This document shows, one piece after another, positions 10,212-21,188 of a DNA stretch of 64,000 bases (position 1 is its first letter; every line of letters starts with the position of its first letter). Source of the stretch: Incurvaria masculella (taxonomy: Eukaryota > Arthropoda > Insecta > Lepidoptera > Incurvariidae); the NCBI GenBank assembly GCA_946894095.1, contig OX335646.2, positions 11,650,077-11,714,076 of the forward strand, read 5' to 3'. The translations under genes were made by a program, and so were the position numbers. The notes under the pieces were generated by a model. It did no database searches, had not been told where the DNA came from, and was given only the letters and a program-made list of their open reading frames with translations.

Positions 10212-10488
10212 CTTAGAATAGTCGTAGTTGAGGTAGGGCAGGTCGGCGAGTGCGCGCTCGCAGTCGAAGGTGGCGCCGACGAGCCGCCGCCGCAGCCGCA
10301 CGCCGCGCAGCGCGTCGCCCAGCACCGTCTCCAGCCGGTACAGCGGCACGTGCGCCGCCTCCACCAGCAGCACCACCTCGTCGTCGGAGAGCGCCGCGCC
10401 GCCCGCCTCCGAGCGGTACACCTCCAGGCACTCCGCCAGCGAGCGCATCTTCGCTGCGCCGCTCTGGCCGCTGCTCCGCACCACCAAA
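10212..10488 (-). CDS. HMGR: HMG-CoA reductase, exon 8
   Basis: Codons about 406-498, which join the linker to the catalytic domain. It encodes LAECLEVYRSEAGG, then ALSDDEVVLLVEAAHVPLYR, LETVLGDALRGVRLRRRLVG, and ends LPYLNYDYSK, matching the family's LPY-x-DYNYS. The acceptor is CGGGCAG before 10488 and the donor GTGAAC at 10211. One base completes a Ser codon from exon 7, and the exon ends in phase 0. It is very GC-rich with strong GC at third positions, so long antisense frames here are shadows. Confidence 0.94.
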
Positions 10489-10779
10489 CTGCCCGACCAG
10501 TGAGCAGTGTGCGCAACTTATTTAATTCATATATAAAGTTGTAGACCATCAGAAATTTCATCTTACGCAATCAGGATTTTTTTAGAACCAGGTTTTTCAA
10601 CATATTTAAAAAAAAATAACAATGCTGTGGCTGTTTAGAATAAAGGGGAAGATAGTTTTAAAGTTGCCTGGTTCAGGTAGCGATTTTAAACCCAAGGCAA
10701 TATCTCAGCTAATACTTTGTGGGCAATAAACATGGCTCCTTTTTTAAATGCTATTTCTAGCAAAAGACTTCAGGTTCTA

Positions 10780-10982
10780 TGAAAAGCATAGGTTTTTTAT
10801 GGTACAGCAAAATAGCATCATCAGCAAAGCAATAAACCTCCCCATTAGTGCATTAATGATAAGCCAATTCCAGGTAACACAGCTTGTTGAAATATATTTA
10901 CTTATAAAAGAGTATTGGACTTAAGATACTGCCTTGCGGAACACCAAAGTTCACATGGCAACTGTCATTTCTAATTTTACTT
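10780..10982 (-). pseudogene. Non-LTR reverse transcriptase remnant
   Basis: The minus strand reads NDSCHVNFGVPQGSILSPIL, followed after frame disruptions by EVYCFADDAILLYH. PQGSILSP and FADD are reverse transcriptase motifs of non-LTR retrotransposons (FADD is the catalytic Asp pair). Stops and shifts between the two blocks show it is dead. It lies in HMGR intron 7 in the same sense as the gene. Confidence 0.65.
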
Positions 10983-11111
10983 TATTCGTTTGTTAGAGCC
11001 ACCCTCTTATCCCTGGCACTTTTTTTTGTCAAGATTATATGGGAAATAAAATCAAACCCTTTTTGTATGCCTGAGTCAATGCCAGCCGGTGTTCAGTACT
11101 CGTTTTGGCTT

Positions 11112-11659
11112 CAAGGTGGCTCTTCCCGCGGGACTAACTCATTCGCGGGCATGGTATAAAACCGTGCTATTGCGCTCTGGGACCTTCTATGTTTCAAATA
11201 AAAAGACAGGCTCCGTGGTGAGGAGGATACAACATATCCGCAAAGCAGACAATGCGCATAGTGTTTGATTTGGTAAGATTTACGAATTTTTTTATTACAA
11301 AACGACCTTTGGCTAAAAGTAAACCACGACCGCTATAGTAAGAAATCTGACAAAAACTAAATTGATTATAAATCTTGATTAAATAAGCTATGTCTGATGA
11401 CTAATCTTTTTGAGATTTTCTTACTTTATCATTGCGTAATAACCCACCAAAGTTATTGTATAAAACGCGCGAAAAATTCAAACTTTCGGACCTTATAACT
11501 CAGAAACCAAACTCAATTTTACAATGCCAACGGTCATCAGACATCTAGTTCGATCAAATAAAGCTCTTTTGAGCAAAATTTGGGATCTCTGATAAGAAAT
11601 ATAGGCGTGATCTTCTTTCCCCGTTTGTATGGGGAGTTGAGCGGGTTGGGCCACCTTAA
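11112..11659. mobile_element. Family C TTAA element, copy C2
   Basis: About 548 bp in the orientation opposite to C1. It starts CAAGGTGGCTCTTCCCGCGG and ends GGGTTGGGCCACCTTAA. The left TTAA is degraded (TTCAA) and the right is intact. Its internal sequence matches C1 and C4. It is non-coding. Confidence 0.75.
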
Positions 11660-12031
11660 AATCATATTTTCCTTGACTATTTTATATCCTTGGCTAGTTT
11701 AATGACCTTCATTCATTTATGAACACTAAATAAAAAACATATACCTTACAATAAATACATTACATACTCCACAAGGGTGAGGCCTCATATAGTTTTCATA
11801 TTTCATATTTCATGAACAGTAAACATAAGAAATTAAAGCGTTAGAGGTCCTCAGACCAAGGCTAGCATAAAAGGCAGTTCAGTTTATAGAACGTTACACC
11901 GGCAACTAAATTAAGTTCAATAAAAGGCATGAGGGTTCACAGGAGCTGAAGTAAGCAGACTAGTCTAAATCTAGTCTTACTCTTTCATTGAACTGGAGGG
12001 CAGATCATAGACACTGTAAATAAAAAATTAC
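11660..12031. other. HMGR intron 7 remainder
   Basis: AT-rich; no recognisable repeat or exon up to the exon 7 donor. Confidence 0.4.
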
Positions 12032-12343
12032 CTGTCTTCATGCTCGAGTAGCTCGGTAGTCTGCGTGTCCCTGTCGACAGTGGTGACGCACGGCTCACCG
12101 ATCTCGAATAGGGGGCGGCGAATCGGTCCGCAGCCCGCAGCCTCTGTGCCCACCCCCGTCCCCGCGCCCGCCCCCGCCAGCCGCGCCGAGCTCAGGCGCG
12201 ACGTGAGCCCCATCAGCTTCTCCTGCTGCATCTTCTCGAGAGCCAGGGCGAAGTTCTCGCGCTCCTCGAAGAATATGAACTTGACGGCAAGCGCGCACAG
12301 CAGTATCACGATCACTATGTGGTCGGCGCTCATAGAAAACCAC
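12032..12343 (-). CDS. HMGR: HMG-CoA reductase, exon 7
   Basis: Codons about 302-405. It begins YVK/WFSMSADHIVIVI across the splice and holds the last membrane span (about 310-327, IVIVILLCALAVKFIFFEE), the counterpart of the family's LALAVKYIFFE. It continues into a charged linker (RENFALALEKMQQEKL), then an Ala/Gly-rich tract and FEIGEPCVTTVDRDTQTTE. The acceptor is GTCGGCAG before 12343 and the donor GTAATT at 12031. Phases fit exons 6 and 8. The linker is much shorter than in vertebrates and low in complexity. Confidence 0.94.
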
Positions 12344-12437
12344 CTGCCGACACAGAATGCACTCACAACGCTGACAAACTCAACCGAACGGTCGCTAATG
12401 CTGAATACTCATCTCATTTGCTGGTAATGGCAAGGGC

Positions 12438-12813
12438 TTAAGGTCCGCCCGTAAGCATATGAAAATTTCGCCTCCCATGCAAACGTAGTTTACTAATAAT
12501 TTGAAAACCACTATTCTTACATACTTGATATTTGGTATCTAATATTAGGCTATAAATATCTGTGTCTGCATGCCTTTGTTTTTTCGGTAAATGTATTCTG
12601 GGTCAAACCACAGAGAAAACAAAATTCGTATGAAGATTTATTTTTTGCTTTTATTTCATTCGGTTTGGATTTTTCAAAAAAACAAAAGCATGCAGACACA
12701 GATATTTGTTACCTGATATTATATATTAAATATCAATTCAATTGGAATAGCGGTTTCCAAATGATTAGTAACCTACGTTTGTATGGGGAGGATAGCTTAC
12801 GGGCCGTTCTTAA
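12438..12813. mobile_element. Family D palindromic TTAA element, copy D1
   Basis: TTAA at 12438-12441 and 12810-12813. The ends are GGTCCGCCCGTAAGC and GCTTACGGGCCGTTC. The inner halves also mirror each other (CTGTGTCTGCATGCCTTTGT against AAAAGCATGCAGACACAG), so the whole 376 bp can fold on itself. It is a non-coding MITE-like element. Confidence 0.8.
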
Positions 12814-13337
12814 CTCAATAATGCCTGAAAAATCCCAAGATTCCACCATGTTCGCGAAATGCCTTCCTTACCAATGGAATCATATATGGAATAAGTATTA
12901 AAGACTATTGATGCCTCTCGGAATTTCGTTAAAAGCCACAAGAAAAATAAATTCAACAAATTTTATAACTTTAAAAATAAAAACGAATTTTATTTTATGA
13001 TTAATTTATGAAGAGGAAAATTTTTCATTTCTGCTGCTAATATATTGTCTAGTCAATCTGTGACTAATCAACACTATTCAGAGTGGACTGCCAAAATTAA
13101 AAATGTGGATTATCTCCGGACTTACCATACAAATTGCGATTAAGTCAGTTTAATTCTGCGTAGTACCGTACATAATTAAGATAATCTGAGAATCTGTATG
13201 TTAAATTTATTTCCAGTGTTGTGTTCATATATGTCAGATTTAAGGTTTAGACCCTTCTATTTCTTGAAAATAATTGAATATTTTCTAATTGGAAGCTGCT
13301 GAACATGAGTAACAATTCCAATATCGATTATACTCAC
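12814..13337. other. HMGR intron 6 remainder
   Basis: AT-rich; nothing recognised up to the exon 6 donor GTGAGT at 13337. Confidence 0.4.
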
Positions 13338-13445
13338 TTGACGTAGGGATGCAGCAGCGCGTCCTGGGGACTACCGATGGAGGAGCCGTTGAAGCTCGCG
13401 AGCCCACCCTCGTGTTGTGCCTCCTCGTCCTTCCACGACCATCGA
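13338..13445 (-). CDS. HMGR: HMG-CoA reductase, exon 6
   Basis: Codons about 266-301, a short exon of 108 bases too small for ORF callers. It encodes RWSWKDEEAQHEGG, LASFNGSSIGSPQD and ALLHPYVK. It follows the VHLRS-type end of exon 5, as the family's HAHSRW does. This is the luminal loop before the last membrane span. N285 in NGSS is a candidate N-glycosylation site, in line with the luminal glycosylation known for the family. The acceptor is GTCGGCAG and the donor GTGAGT. Confidence 0.9.
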
Positions 13446-13729
13446 CTGCCGACAACAAATAATTACTTACTTCCGAAATTTTATTACTTGTTGATCAACC
13501 CTAGACACCGATACGTTTCTATAAAATTACATCAACTATGACTGCTTATTCCCATAAAGAAAGTAGGGGTTTGGAGCCCAAAGGTCAAAGTTAAGGACAT
13601 TTATTAAATGTACCAAGAACAATTTGGTGGTTTATTTTTTACAGCAATAAGAGAAAGTCTCTGTATCAGTGATAAAAGAATTGCCTTTTAACGACGCTTA
13701 AATTGTAACCTATGCCTTATTTCCACCAT

Positions 13730-14100
13730 AAGAATGGCCCGTAAGCTATTCCACCCATACAAACGTAGTTTACTAATAATTAGGAAACCGCTATTACAAT
13801 TAAATTGATATTTAATATCTAATATCAGGTAACAAATATCTGTGTCTGCACGCTTTTGTCTTTTTGAAAAATCGATACCGAATGAAATGAAAGCAAAAAG
13901 AAAATCTTCATACGAAATTTTTTTCTCTGTGGTTTGACCCAGAATACATTTACCGAAGACAAAGACATGCAGACACAGATATTTATAGCCTAATATTAGA
14001 TACCAAATATCAAGTAAGTTGGAACAGTGGTTTTCAAATTATTAGTAAACTACGTTTGTATGGCAGGCGAAATTTTCTGATGCTTACGGGCCGACCTTAA
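13730..14100. mobile_element. Family D palindromic element, copy D2
   Basis: Left end AGAATGGCCCGTAAGC, right end GCTTACGGGCCGACCTTAA, orientation opposite to D1. The left TTAA has decayed to TAAG; the right TTAA is intact at 14097-14100. The inner palindrome around the GCAGACACAG core is preserved. Confidence 0.75.
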
Positions 14101-15278
14101 CCGCACAAAAACACTGACGCTGGGGCCGACCGCCGCCCGATGCACATCCCGAAACACTAGAGACGGAAATAAACGAGTTTGTTGCCAGAGAATGGATCTC
14201 GATATTGTAAATTTATTTATGAGCTACCCACCGACGCAACCGCTACCTACCTGCCTTCCAGGAACAATGGGTTAAGAGGATCAGTGATGTTGTACAGTCA
14301 TGGTATTGTCAACTGAATTAACACAATAAAGATGTTCAAAGAAGAAATCTAATTCCAGTTAAAGTAGATTAGGCAACAAATTACTTTAAACAAAATTATA
14401 TAGTAAAATATATGATATCGACATGTGCCTGTAGTGAAAATATTAGAAGATGCCTTTGACACAAAAACTGCTACCGAGTATCCCACATTATATAAAATCA
14501 GAAATAGATTACCTAGGAGAAGACTTCCCGAAAGTGAACTTAACGTTAATTATCCAATGTGGCAGTAATGAGTTTGATAAATTCCATAAAATAATCCATT
14601 AGGTGGTTCATTAGTTGCCTATTAGTAAGAAAATATTCCGCAGAAGTGGTCCATACACATATTAAAAATGTTGATGAATTCAATTTGGCTTGAATCAACC
14701 TTGATATTGCATAAATGTTTAAAATACTAATACATTTATTGAAATATTTTGAGATTCTGGAATACTTACAAGTAAATATTATATATAATCTAATAAAAAT
14801 AAATTTTAGAGGATTTTTAAAGAGAATCCTTAAATACAAATTATCTGTTCCGGTTGACAAAAATGTGGTGAACAGTTTTATTCATGTGTCGAAGAGAGAT
14901 GACGTGATGCAGATAAGAGATAAAAACTGCCTACGGGTTTTTACTATCTATTTTTACATGACTGGATGACAACTGGAGGGGAACAGAGGTATAATGTTCA
15001 TTGACATCAACCAATACAGATACATTTTATGCAAATGTTTTTTCTGTTCACAATGAAAAATCAGACAAATTACTTTGAGTTTAAACTTCATTGAGACAAT
15101 TTAATTCAGTTAATTTTAGGTTGCTGTTATTGTTGTAGGTCAGGTCACTTCCACAGAGCAGTCACGCCATCATGATTGTCTGTCGCCTGTCGCGTAGTAC
15201 CACCAAAATTTAAACCAAATCTCCTTTAACGATGTTCTTTGTACCTACCTATGTATATTAGCAAGCATCGCAGTATGG
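14101..15278. other. HMGR intron 5, AT-rich stretch
   Basis: No repeat family or exon recognised. The two overlapping open frames at 14546-14969 are compositionally AT-driven and show no known motif. Confidence 0.35.
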
Positions 15279-15806
15279 TTAAGGTGGCCCTTCCCGGCGG
15301 GACTAACTCACTCGCGGGCATAGTACAAAACCGTGCTCTTGCGCTCTCTGTTTCAAAGAAAAAGACAGGCTCCGTGATAAGGGAGGATGCAACATGTCCA
15401 CAAAGCAGACAATGCGCACAGTGTTTGATTTGGTAAGATTTACGAAAATTTTAATTATAAAACAACTTATAGCTAAAAGTAAACCATAACCGCCTAAACC
15501 GCCGTAGTCAAAAACCAAATTGATTATAAATCTTCATGAAACAAGCTATGTCTGATAACTAAGATGTTTTTATTTCATCGTTGAGTAATCCACCTCCAAA
15601 GTTGTTGCATAAAAATGAGCAAAAAATTCGAACTTTCGGACCTTATAACTTAAAAACCAAAGACAATTGCCAACAGTCAACAGACATCAAGTTCGATCAA
15701 AGAAAGCTATTTTGAGCAAAATTTTGGATCTCTGACATGAAATATGGGCATGACCTTCTTTCCACGTTTGTACAGGGAGTTGAGCGGGAAGGCCCACCCA
15801 CCTTAA
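15279..15806. mobile_element. Family C TTAA element, copy C3
   Basis: TTAA at 15279-15282 and 15803-15806, ends GGTGGCCCTTCCCGGCGG and GCGGGAAGGCCCACC. About 528 bp, with the same internal sequence as C2 and several small deletions. Non-coding. Confidence 0.75.
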
Positions 15807-16203
15807 GGGGTAAAGGCGGGGGAGGCTCAACTTTAATGTTATTCGGATGGATATTCCTTAATTAATTGGTTTATTTCCCTCCATTAGGTGTGCGCCTTAG
15901 ATTCGTTATGTTTAAATGACGGTTTGATTACAAGAAACTTTTCTGGGGTCAAAAAACCAAATTACATGTTTACAGATGAATAGTGTTCAACCCACTTATT
16001 TAGCTCAATGTTTTCTGATTAGGCGACGTGTCAGAGGTCCATCAGGTTGCGTCGTTGCGAATTCTAAAGATGTCCACAGCGTAATGGACGTAACGTTGAG
16101 CTAAATAACAAAGCTGACCGCTATTTATCCATGTCGAACTACAGTGAAAGTCTAATGCAAAGCCATAAATATTGTTGTTGTTGTAGGCAGGTAGGGTGGC
16201 TAC
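15807..16203. other. HMGR intron 5 remainder
   Basis: Nothing recognised. The segment ends at the exon 5 donor GTAGCC (16203-16198). Confidence 0.35.
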
Positions 16204-16352
16204 CTGCGCAGGTGGACACAGAGCAGGCCCGCCGCCATGATCATCTTGACGCGCTGCACCACCGGGTTGGGCTTCAGGTCCTGCTCTGATTCGGCGCCCT
16301 TCAGTGGCCCCGCCCCTCCGCCGACGCCGCGCTCCTTCCTACTGGCCGACAG
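16204..16352 (-). CDS. HMGR: HMG-CoA reductase, exon 5
   Basis: Codons about 217-266, 149 bases. It encodes LSASRKERGVGGGAGP, LKGAESEQDLKPNPVVQRVK and MIMAAGLLCVHLR. NPVVQRVKMIM is almost identical to the family's NPVTQRVKMIMSLGL, the cytosolic loop and following membrane span of the sterol-sensing region. The acceptor is TTGCTTCCAG and the donor GTAGCC. It starts in phase 0 and ends with AG, completed to Ser by exon 6. Confidence 0.93.
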
Positions 16353-16604
16353 CTGGAAGCAAATCCCCTATGAGTTTCTGCATAAATGTATATATTATTT
16401 CGGCCACTAGGCAATTTCGGAATTGTTCAATTTCCAAGAAGACTTGAAACATTTTTTTATTCATACTTAACATATGAGCTTTTAAAGGCTCAAAACAATT
16501 GTTTGCAAAATATATGTCCAGATAGGTTTTAGAGTAAAAATTAACAGTGGAAATGTACCATTTTCGTCACTGTGGCACAATTACAATACCCATACCACTA
16601 CAAT

Positions 16605-16895
16605 TTCCCTTTCTGAGTTGAATAAGTGCATTTAGTTACGAATGCGAGCTGTGCCATGGTTGGGAACCCATATAAAACTGTAAATTCCCTGCACTACTAG
16701 GTGGTAGGCCGAGGCACATCACCGCACTGGATGCTATGAAACTATCATTGGGGCGGTAATGAAAACTTGTCCGTGTTTTTAGTCAGTGTAGCCGTGCTCA
16801 TAAAGGGAAGGTCCTGGCATCGCACCTAAATCCTTCGGAAATGTGGTGTCTAATATCATGACGGTACTTGTATGGTATGCCATTCATGTTATCAA
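16605..16895 (+). mobile_element. Family B SINE-like copy B5
   Basis: Plus-sense body: TTTCTGAGTTGAATAAGTGC, CCATGGTTGGGAACCC, ACTACTAGGTGGTAGG and GTGCTCATAAAGGGAAGG. It ends at about 16895 and is diverged, with small deletions. Confidence 0.55.
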
Positions 16896-17504
16896 AAACT
16901 ACCTAAGGGCTAACTAGGGCTCCGCTCAGGTTAATGTCGTTCGTGACTATTGAAAAATGGTTGTACTATTCTTATTATATTATAATATTCATTTATCGTG
17001 ATGGTCAGTAAACTTAGACACTGATAAGAATTAATATGTATGAAGACATAAAGCATTTTGAACACTGTTAAGATTGTGGTTATCAAGATGAATCTGAGAC
17101 AAAACCTAGTCTACTCACAAGAAAGAAAGAAAGAAGTCGGATAAACAAAGATAAAAACTGTATAAAATCAGGTAAGTGGGCCTCTAGAAGCGGACAAACG
17201 GCAGACTTAGCCTGGTTCATCAAGTGCTGTTAATTGCACGCTGCTAATAAAGGCCCTTAATATGTGGCGATTAAGATAATCCGCAGTAGGAAAAAAAGGC
17301 TCAGGGTTATATAAGCAGTTGAGATATAGACACTAGAATCTGCCTTTCGGCTTGTATTATGCAATCATAGACCTTTGAGGAGCATTTGGCATAGCCAACG
17401 TTTACATCACAGCGGTCTACATGCTAAAATACCCGAGTCAGCACTTTTCAGCTTAATGTTTCCGAAAGTAAGGCCGTCTCAGCAATGTGAAGGGATGTTC
17501 CCAC
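16896..17504. other. HMGR intron 4 remainder
   Basis: AT-rich with no recognised feature. Confidence 0.35.
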
Positions 17505-17784
17505 CTCCATAATCAAGGAGAGGCACGCCGGGTAGAACGTGACGAAGACGAGGTAGTCGACGAGCAGCGCAAGGCACGCGAAGGTGCACATGTGCTCGAG
17601 GCGCGGCACGCCCGAGAGCGCGCCCACGCCCACCAGCAGCACCTCCAGCAGCGTGTCGAGCGTGGCGGCCGGACCCAGCGCGGCGAGCGCGCGCGCCAGC
17701 CCCACGCCGCCCGCGCCGCCCGCGCGCGCCAGCCGCGCGCCGCGCGCCACGTCCGCCGCCAGCAGGAACAGCACCGGCGCGTCC
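17505..17784 (-). CDS. HMGR: HMG-CoA reductase, exon 4 (sterol-sensing-like domain)
   Basis: Codons about 123-216, three membrane spans. It encodes DAPVLFLLAADVARGARLAR, an Ala/Gly-rich stretch, then ALAALGPAATLDTLLEVLLV, GVGALSGVPRLEHMCTF and DYLVFVTFYPACLSLIME. LGP-x3-TLD and GVG-x2-SGV-x2-LE-x-MC-x-F are hallmark positions of HMGR sterol-sensing domains. The acceptor is CGTGCGCAG and the donor GTGGGA. The exon is extremely GC-rich, and where vertebrates have a polar Ser/Asn loop this one is Ala/Gly/Arg, probably a by-product of GC pressure. Confidence 0.94.
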
Positions 17785-18367
17785 CTGCGCACGACCCACG
17801 CTTACTACCACGCCCAGACGGCACTGGCGCGACCAGTTAGCGGTACCACCGTTAGTAGTACTGCAACAAACAAATGTCCAACTCGCCAGCAATCGTTTCA
17901 GCATTTCACATAGTTAAAAGCATATCTTAAATCAAATTATTTATGGATTCAACTAAATAGAATCTTTAATTATATTTGAAAAGATATTTAAACATATTAT
18001 TATTTAATTTTCATGTTATTTTCTGAACTTGACTTATTATCTTTTGCATATTTTTTTGTCTTTTATATTGTTAAATTATCGTACCCTGCTTACCGTTTTA
18101 AGTAAATGTACAAATATGTACCAAATAATATCTGTCATGGCTGCTCCTCTAGCACAAGCCTAGCTTATTTGAGGACAAGCTGCATCTATGTACTAGTTCT
18201 AACTTTATTTTTGCAATACATTTATTTGATTTGATTTTTAGGTTAAGATAAAAGTGTAATAATTCATAACCAAATTTGTTTAATTCATTTCTGTTTCAAC
18301 TCTGCCATCTTAGGTATAAAGAAGTAACAGTTAATAAATGTTTTTTAGCTAATATTATATAGCGCAT
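17785..18367. other. HMGR intron 3, first part
   Basis: AT-rich; no exon or repeat recognised. Confidence 0.35.
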
Positions 18368-18903
18368 TTAAGGTGGCCCAATCCGCTCAACTCCCCATAC
18401 AAACGGGGAAAGAAGATCACGCCCATATTTCTTATCAGAGATCCCAAATTTTGCTCAAAAGAGCTTAATTTGATCGAACTAGATGTTTGATGACCGTTGG
18501 CATTGTAAAATTGTGTATGGTTTCTAAGTTATAAGGTCCTAAATTTCGAATTTTTCGCGCGTTTTATACAATAACTTTGGTGGTTTATTACGCAATGATA
18601 AAATAAGAAAATCTTAAAAAGATTAGTCATCAGACATAGCTTATTTGATCAAGATTTATAATCTATTTGGTTTTTGTTAGATTTTTGACTACAGCGTTCG
18701 AGGTTTACTTTTAGCTATAAGTCGTTTTGAAATCAAAATTTTCGTAAATCTTACCAAATCATACACTATGCACATTGTCTTTTTTGTGGACATGTTGCAT
18801 CTTCCTCATCACGGAGCGTGTCTTTGAAGGTCCTAGAGCGCGACAGCACGGTTTTGTACAGTGCCCGCGAATGAGTTAGTCCCGCCGGGTTGGGCTACCT
18901 TAA
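18368..18903. mobile_element. Family C TTAA element, copy C4
   Basis: A well-preserved 536-bp copy: TTAA at 18368-18371 and 18900-18903, ends GGTGGCCCAATCCGC and GCCGGGTTGGGCTACC. It is the best single reference for family C in this window. Non-coding. Confidence 0.8.
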
Positions 18904-19521
18904 AGCGCTTTCCATTGAAGTAGAGTCGAACAAAGAGTTTAGGATACACACCCGGTTGAATGAAAAGATGAACAGTCGAAATGCCTTGACTTTTGGAACA
19001 ATTATAGTGTTGAGTATATATTCAAACATAGTCGAGGATGTCTACTAGCTACTGAGTAAACAAAACTTTAACAAAATTGAATCAGAGGTTGTATTGAAAC
19101 ACCATTCACTTTTGCGTTTAACCGGAAGTGTATCCTTTAACCTTTGGTTGACTGTACATCATATTACAATGCACCTATGTTTTCAAGCTAAGTTCCTGTG
19201 TTTACTTGATCACACAAACATACCATGGGGTGGGGAAAAAAATCACTTCTAACTGCACAATAAAAACAGTAAATGGCCCACTTTTATGCATACATTGCCC
19301 GCGCGAATGGAAAGCTGAGGAAGGTTTAATCATGAAATAAGGGCCGGCCCACAGAAGAAAAGGCACCTGCCTCGTCATGAAATGCCGGACCGCTCACGCT
19401 TCAGTACGGACTGCACCCTAAGGTCAACTGCTGGTGTTTTTTATTCAGTGCTCTCGTACCGTTCTCTTGACCGCCAAACTCATTCGAGCCGATCTCAATA
19501 TGCTAACGGGCATGTTTTCTA
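18904..19521. other. HMGR intron 3, second part
   Basis: No clear feature. The last 150 bases may be the decayed 3' continuation of the reverse transcriptase remnant next to it. Confidence 0.3.
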
Positions 19522-19760
19522 TCAGCCACTTTTTAAAATCGTGACGACATCTAAATAGCCTACAGTTGTATAGATAGTGTTAATGAGAACCCTAATGAGG
19601 TAGTCCACAACTATGGGGGGCGACAGTATGCCTCCCCGAGGACATTCTCTAGGCACCACCCCCTTGTTGCGATATTTACTGTAAACTGTATGATGGCCCT
19701 GAACACGAGGTTCGGTATCCAACCACGTAGGCATAGACAAAGGATAGTAGTCATAGTAAA
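19522..19760 (-). pseudogene. R1-like non-LTR reverse transcriptase remnant
   Basis: The minus strand encodes YSKYRNKGVVPRECPRGGI followed by LSPPIVVDYLIRVLI and VGYLDVVTILKSG. CPRGGILSP corresponds to the CPQGGVLSP block, and GYLDVVTIL to the GYADDVVIL catalytic block, of R1/Jockey-type LINEs. The catalytic Asp pair is damaged (YLDV). It ends where the fold-back arm at 19757 begins. Confidence 0.65.
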
Positions 19761-20861
19761 AAAATAAAAAAAGGACCGCCTTCAAAAAAACCGGCACTAA
19801 AAAGCAAAAAATAATTGGTTACTTTTAATTTATGTACGAAAAGCTATTTTAATTCTAACGAATTATGTACAATTTCTTAATTTTTAATCATCTTTTGAAG
19901 TGGGTGCCTTGGGTAGAGTTCGCTTCGCACGCTGCTGACCGAACAGATACTATTTCAGCCGAACACACCCGAAGTCTACGAGAGCGTAAACAACCTGAGT
20001 CAGCAATTATTGGTCCACAGAGCATTTTAAGCGACCGTTTGTCTAACTGAAGATGCCCTTAGCGTTGGTTTACGTGCAAGCTGATATCGATACAGCGCAG
20101 CGTACTGAAATTGGGTTTCAACGATTATTATTAGTACTTTCGGGTTTATAAAGGCTGGACTGGTGAAGGAGGACGTTAATTCGCTGCTCTGTGTTGATTG
20201 GTACTTCCCTGCGACATCGTTGTCTGAACGAGACGATTTCTGCCGAAATTGGTGAGATATGTTCTAACCGCACACTCGTTTTGACACGTAGTTGAGAGCA
20301 GACACCTTAACTACCTATTGTTTTCTGTTCTTTTTTATGTTTGTATTTTATTTGTTTTGTGTTATGTAGGTATTTAGGTAGAATAAAAAGTACAAGCTCA
20401 CCTACCTAAATATTTATCATATAAGTGGTCGTTGTTTTTATATTGGTTTGTTCGTAGGGTTTTCTTGTAGATATTTTGTTTTTATTGTATTAGGTATTTA
20501 GTTTAAGTATAAGGCATATTTAAATTACAAAGTACTTGCCTAAATACCTACTTACATACGTTTTTCCGACCAGTTTGTTTAGTTAATTTTTGTTTTTGTG
20601 TTTTGTTCAAGTAGGTAAATGTAAGTAGCTACCTACTTATATTTCTTTCTTAGCCATAGGTAATATTAATCTAACTACTTGCTGCCCTTAAAGAACGTCA
20701 ACCCAAGGCACCGACTTCAAAAGATGATTAAAAATTAAGAAATTGTACATAATTAGTTAGAATTAAAATAGCTGTTCGTACATAAATTAAAAGTAACCAA
20801 TTATTTTTTGCTTTTTAGTTCCGGTTTTTTTTAAGGCGGTCCTTTTTTTATTTAAAAATAT
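19757..20861. mobile_element. 1.1-kb element with about 160-bp inverted arms
   Basis: The left arm (19757-19916: AAGGACCGCCTTC, AACCGGCACTAAAAAGC, TTTATGTACGAAAAGC, ATCTTTTGAAGTGGGTGCC) is mirrored by 20698-20861 (GGCACCGACTTCAAAAGATG to GAAGGCGGTCC-like ends). The 780-bp centre is non-coding and has several TAGGTA-rich blocks. It is a fold-back or internally deleted transposon with no transposase. Confidence 0.7.
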
Positions 20862-21118
20862 TTTATTTTTTGCTTTTTAGTGGTGGCGTAACTTTTAAGT
20901 CAAGGTGGGCGAGCCCTCCTGCTCAACTTCACATACAAAGTGGAAAGAAGATATACATACATATACAATACAATACAATACAATGAACGAGTATTAGCAG
21001 AAATACAACCATTGAGAAATCTCATTTCTGACGAAAGGTAGACCGGTAACTATCTGGATTCATGAGTTCACGGTTGATACGTACGATAATTGATACGATG
21101 AGATCACGTGAGATAGAG

Positions 21119-21188
21119 TGCTGTGACAGACGGACGGACGGACGGACAGCGGAAGTTGGTGCCCTTTGGGAACGGAACCCTAAAAAGA
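21119..21188 (+). mobile_element. Family A 3' fragment A4
   Basis: GCTGTGACAGACGGACGG through GGGAACGGAACCCTAAAAAG; only the last 70 bases of family A remain. Confidence 0.65.

Noticed and set aside
10170..10544. Long open frames antisense to HMGR exon 8
   Set aside because: GC-rich composition removes stop codons in all frames; the sense frame matches HMGR and the others have no motif.
17479..17913. Frames of up to 141 codons overlapping HMGR exon 4
   Set aside because: Arg/Ala/Gly-rich shadows of the same GC-rich exon.
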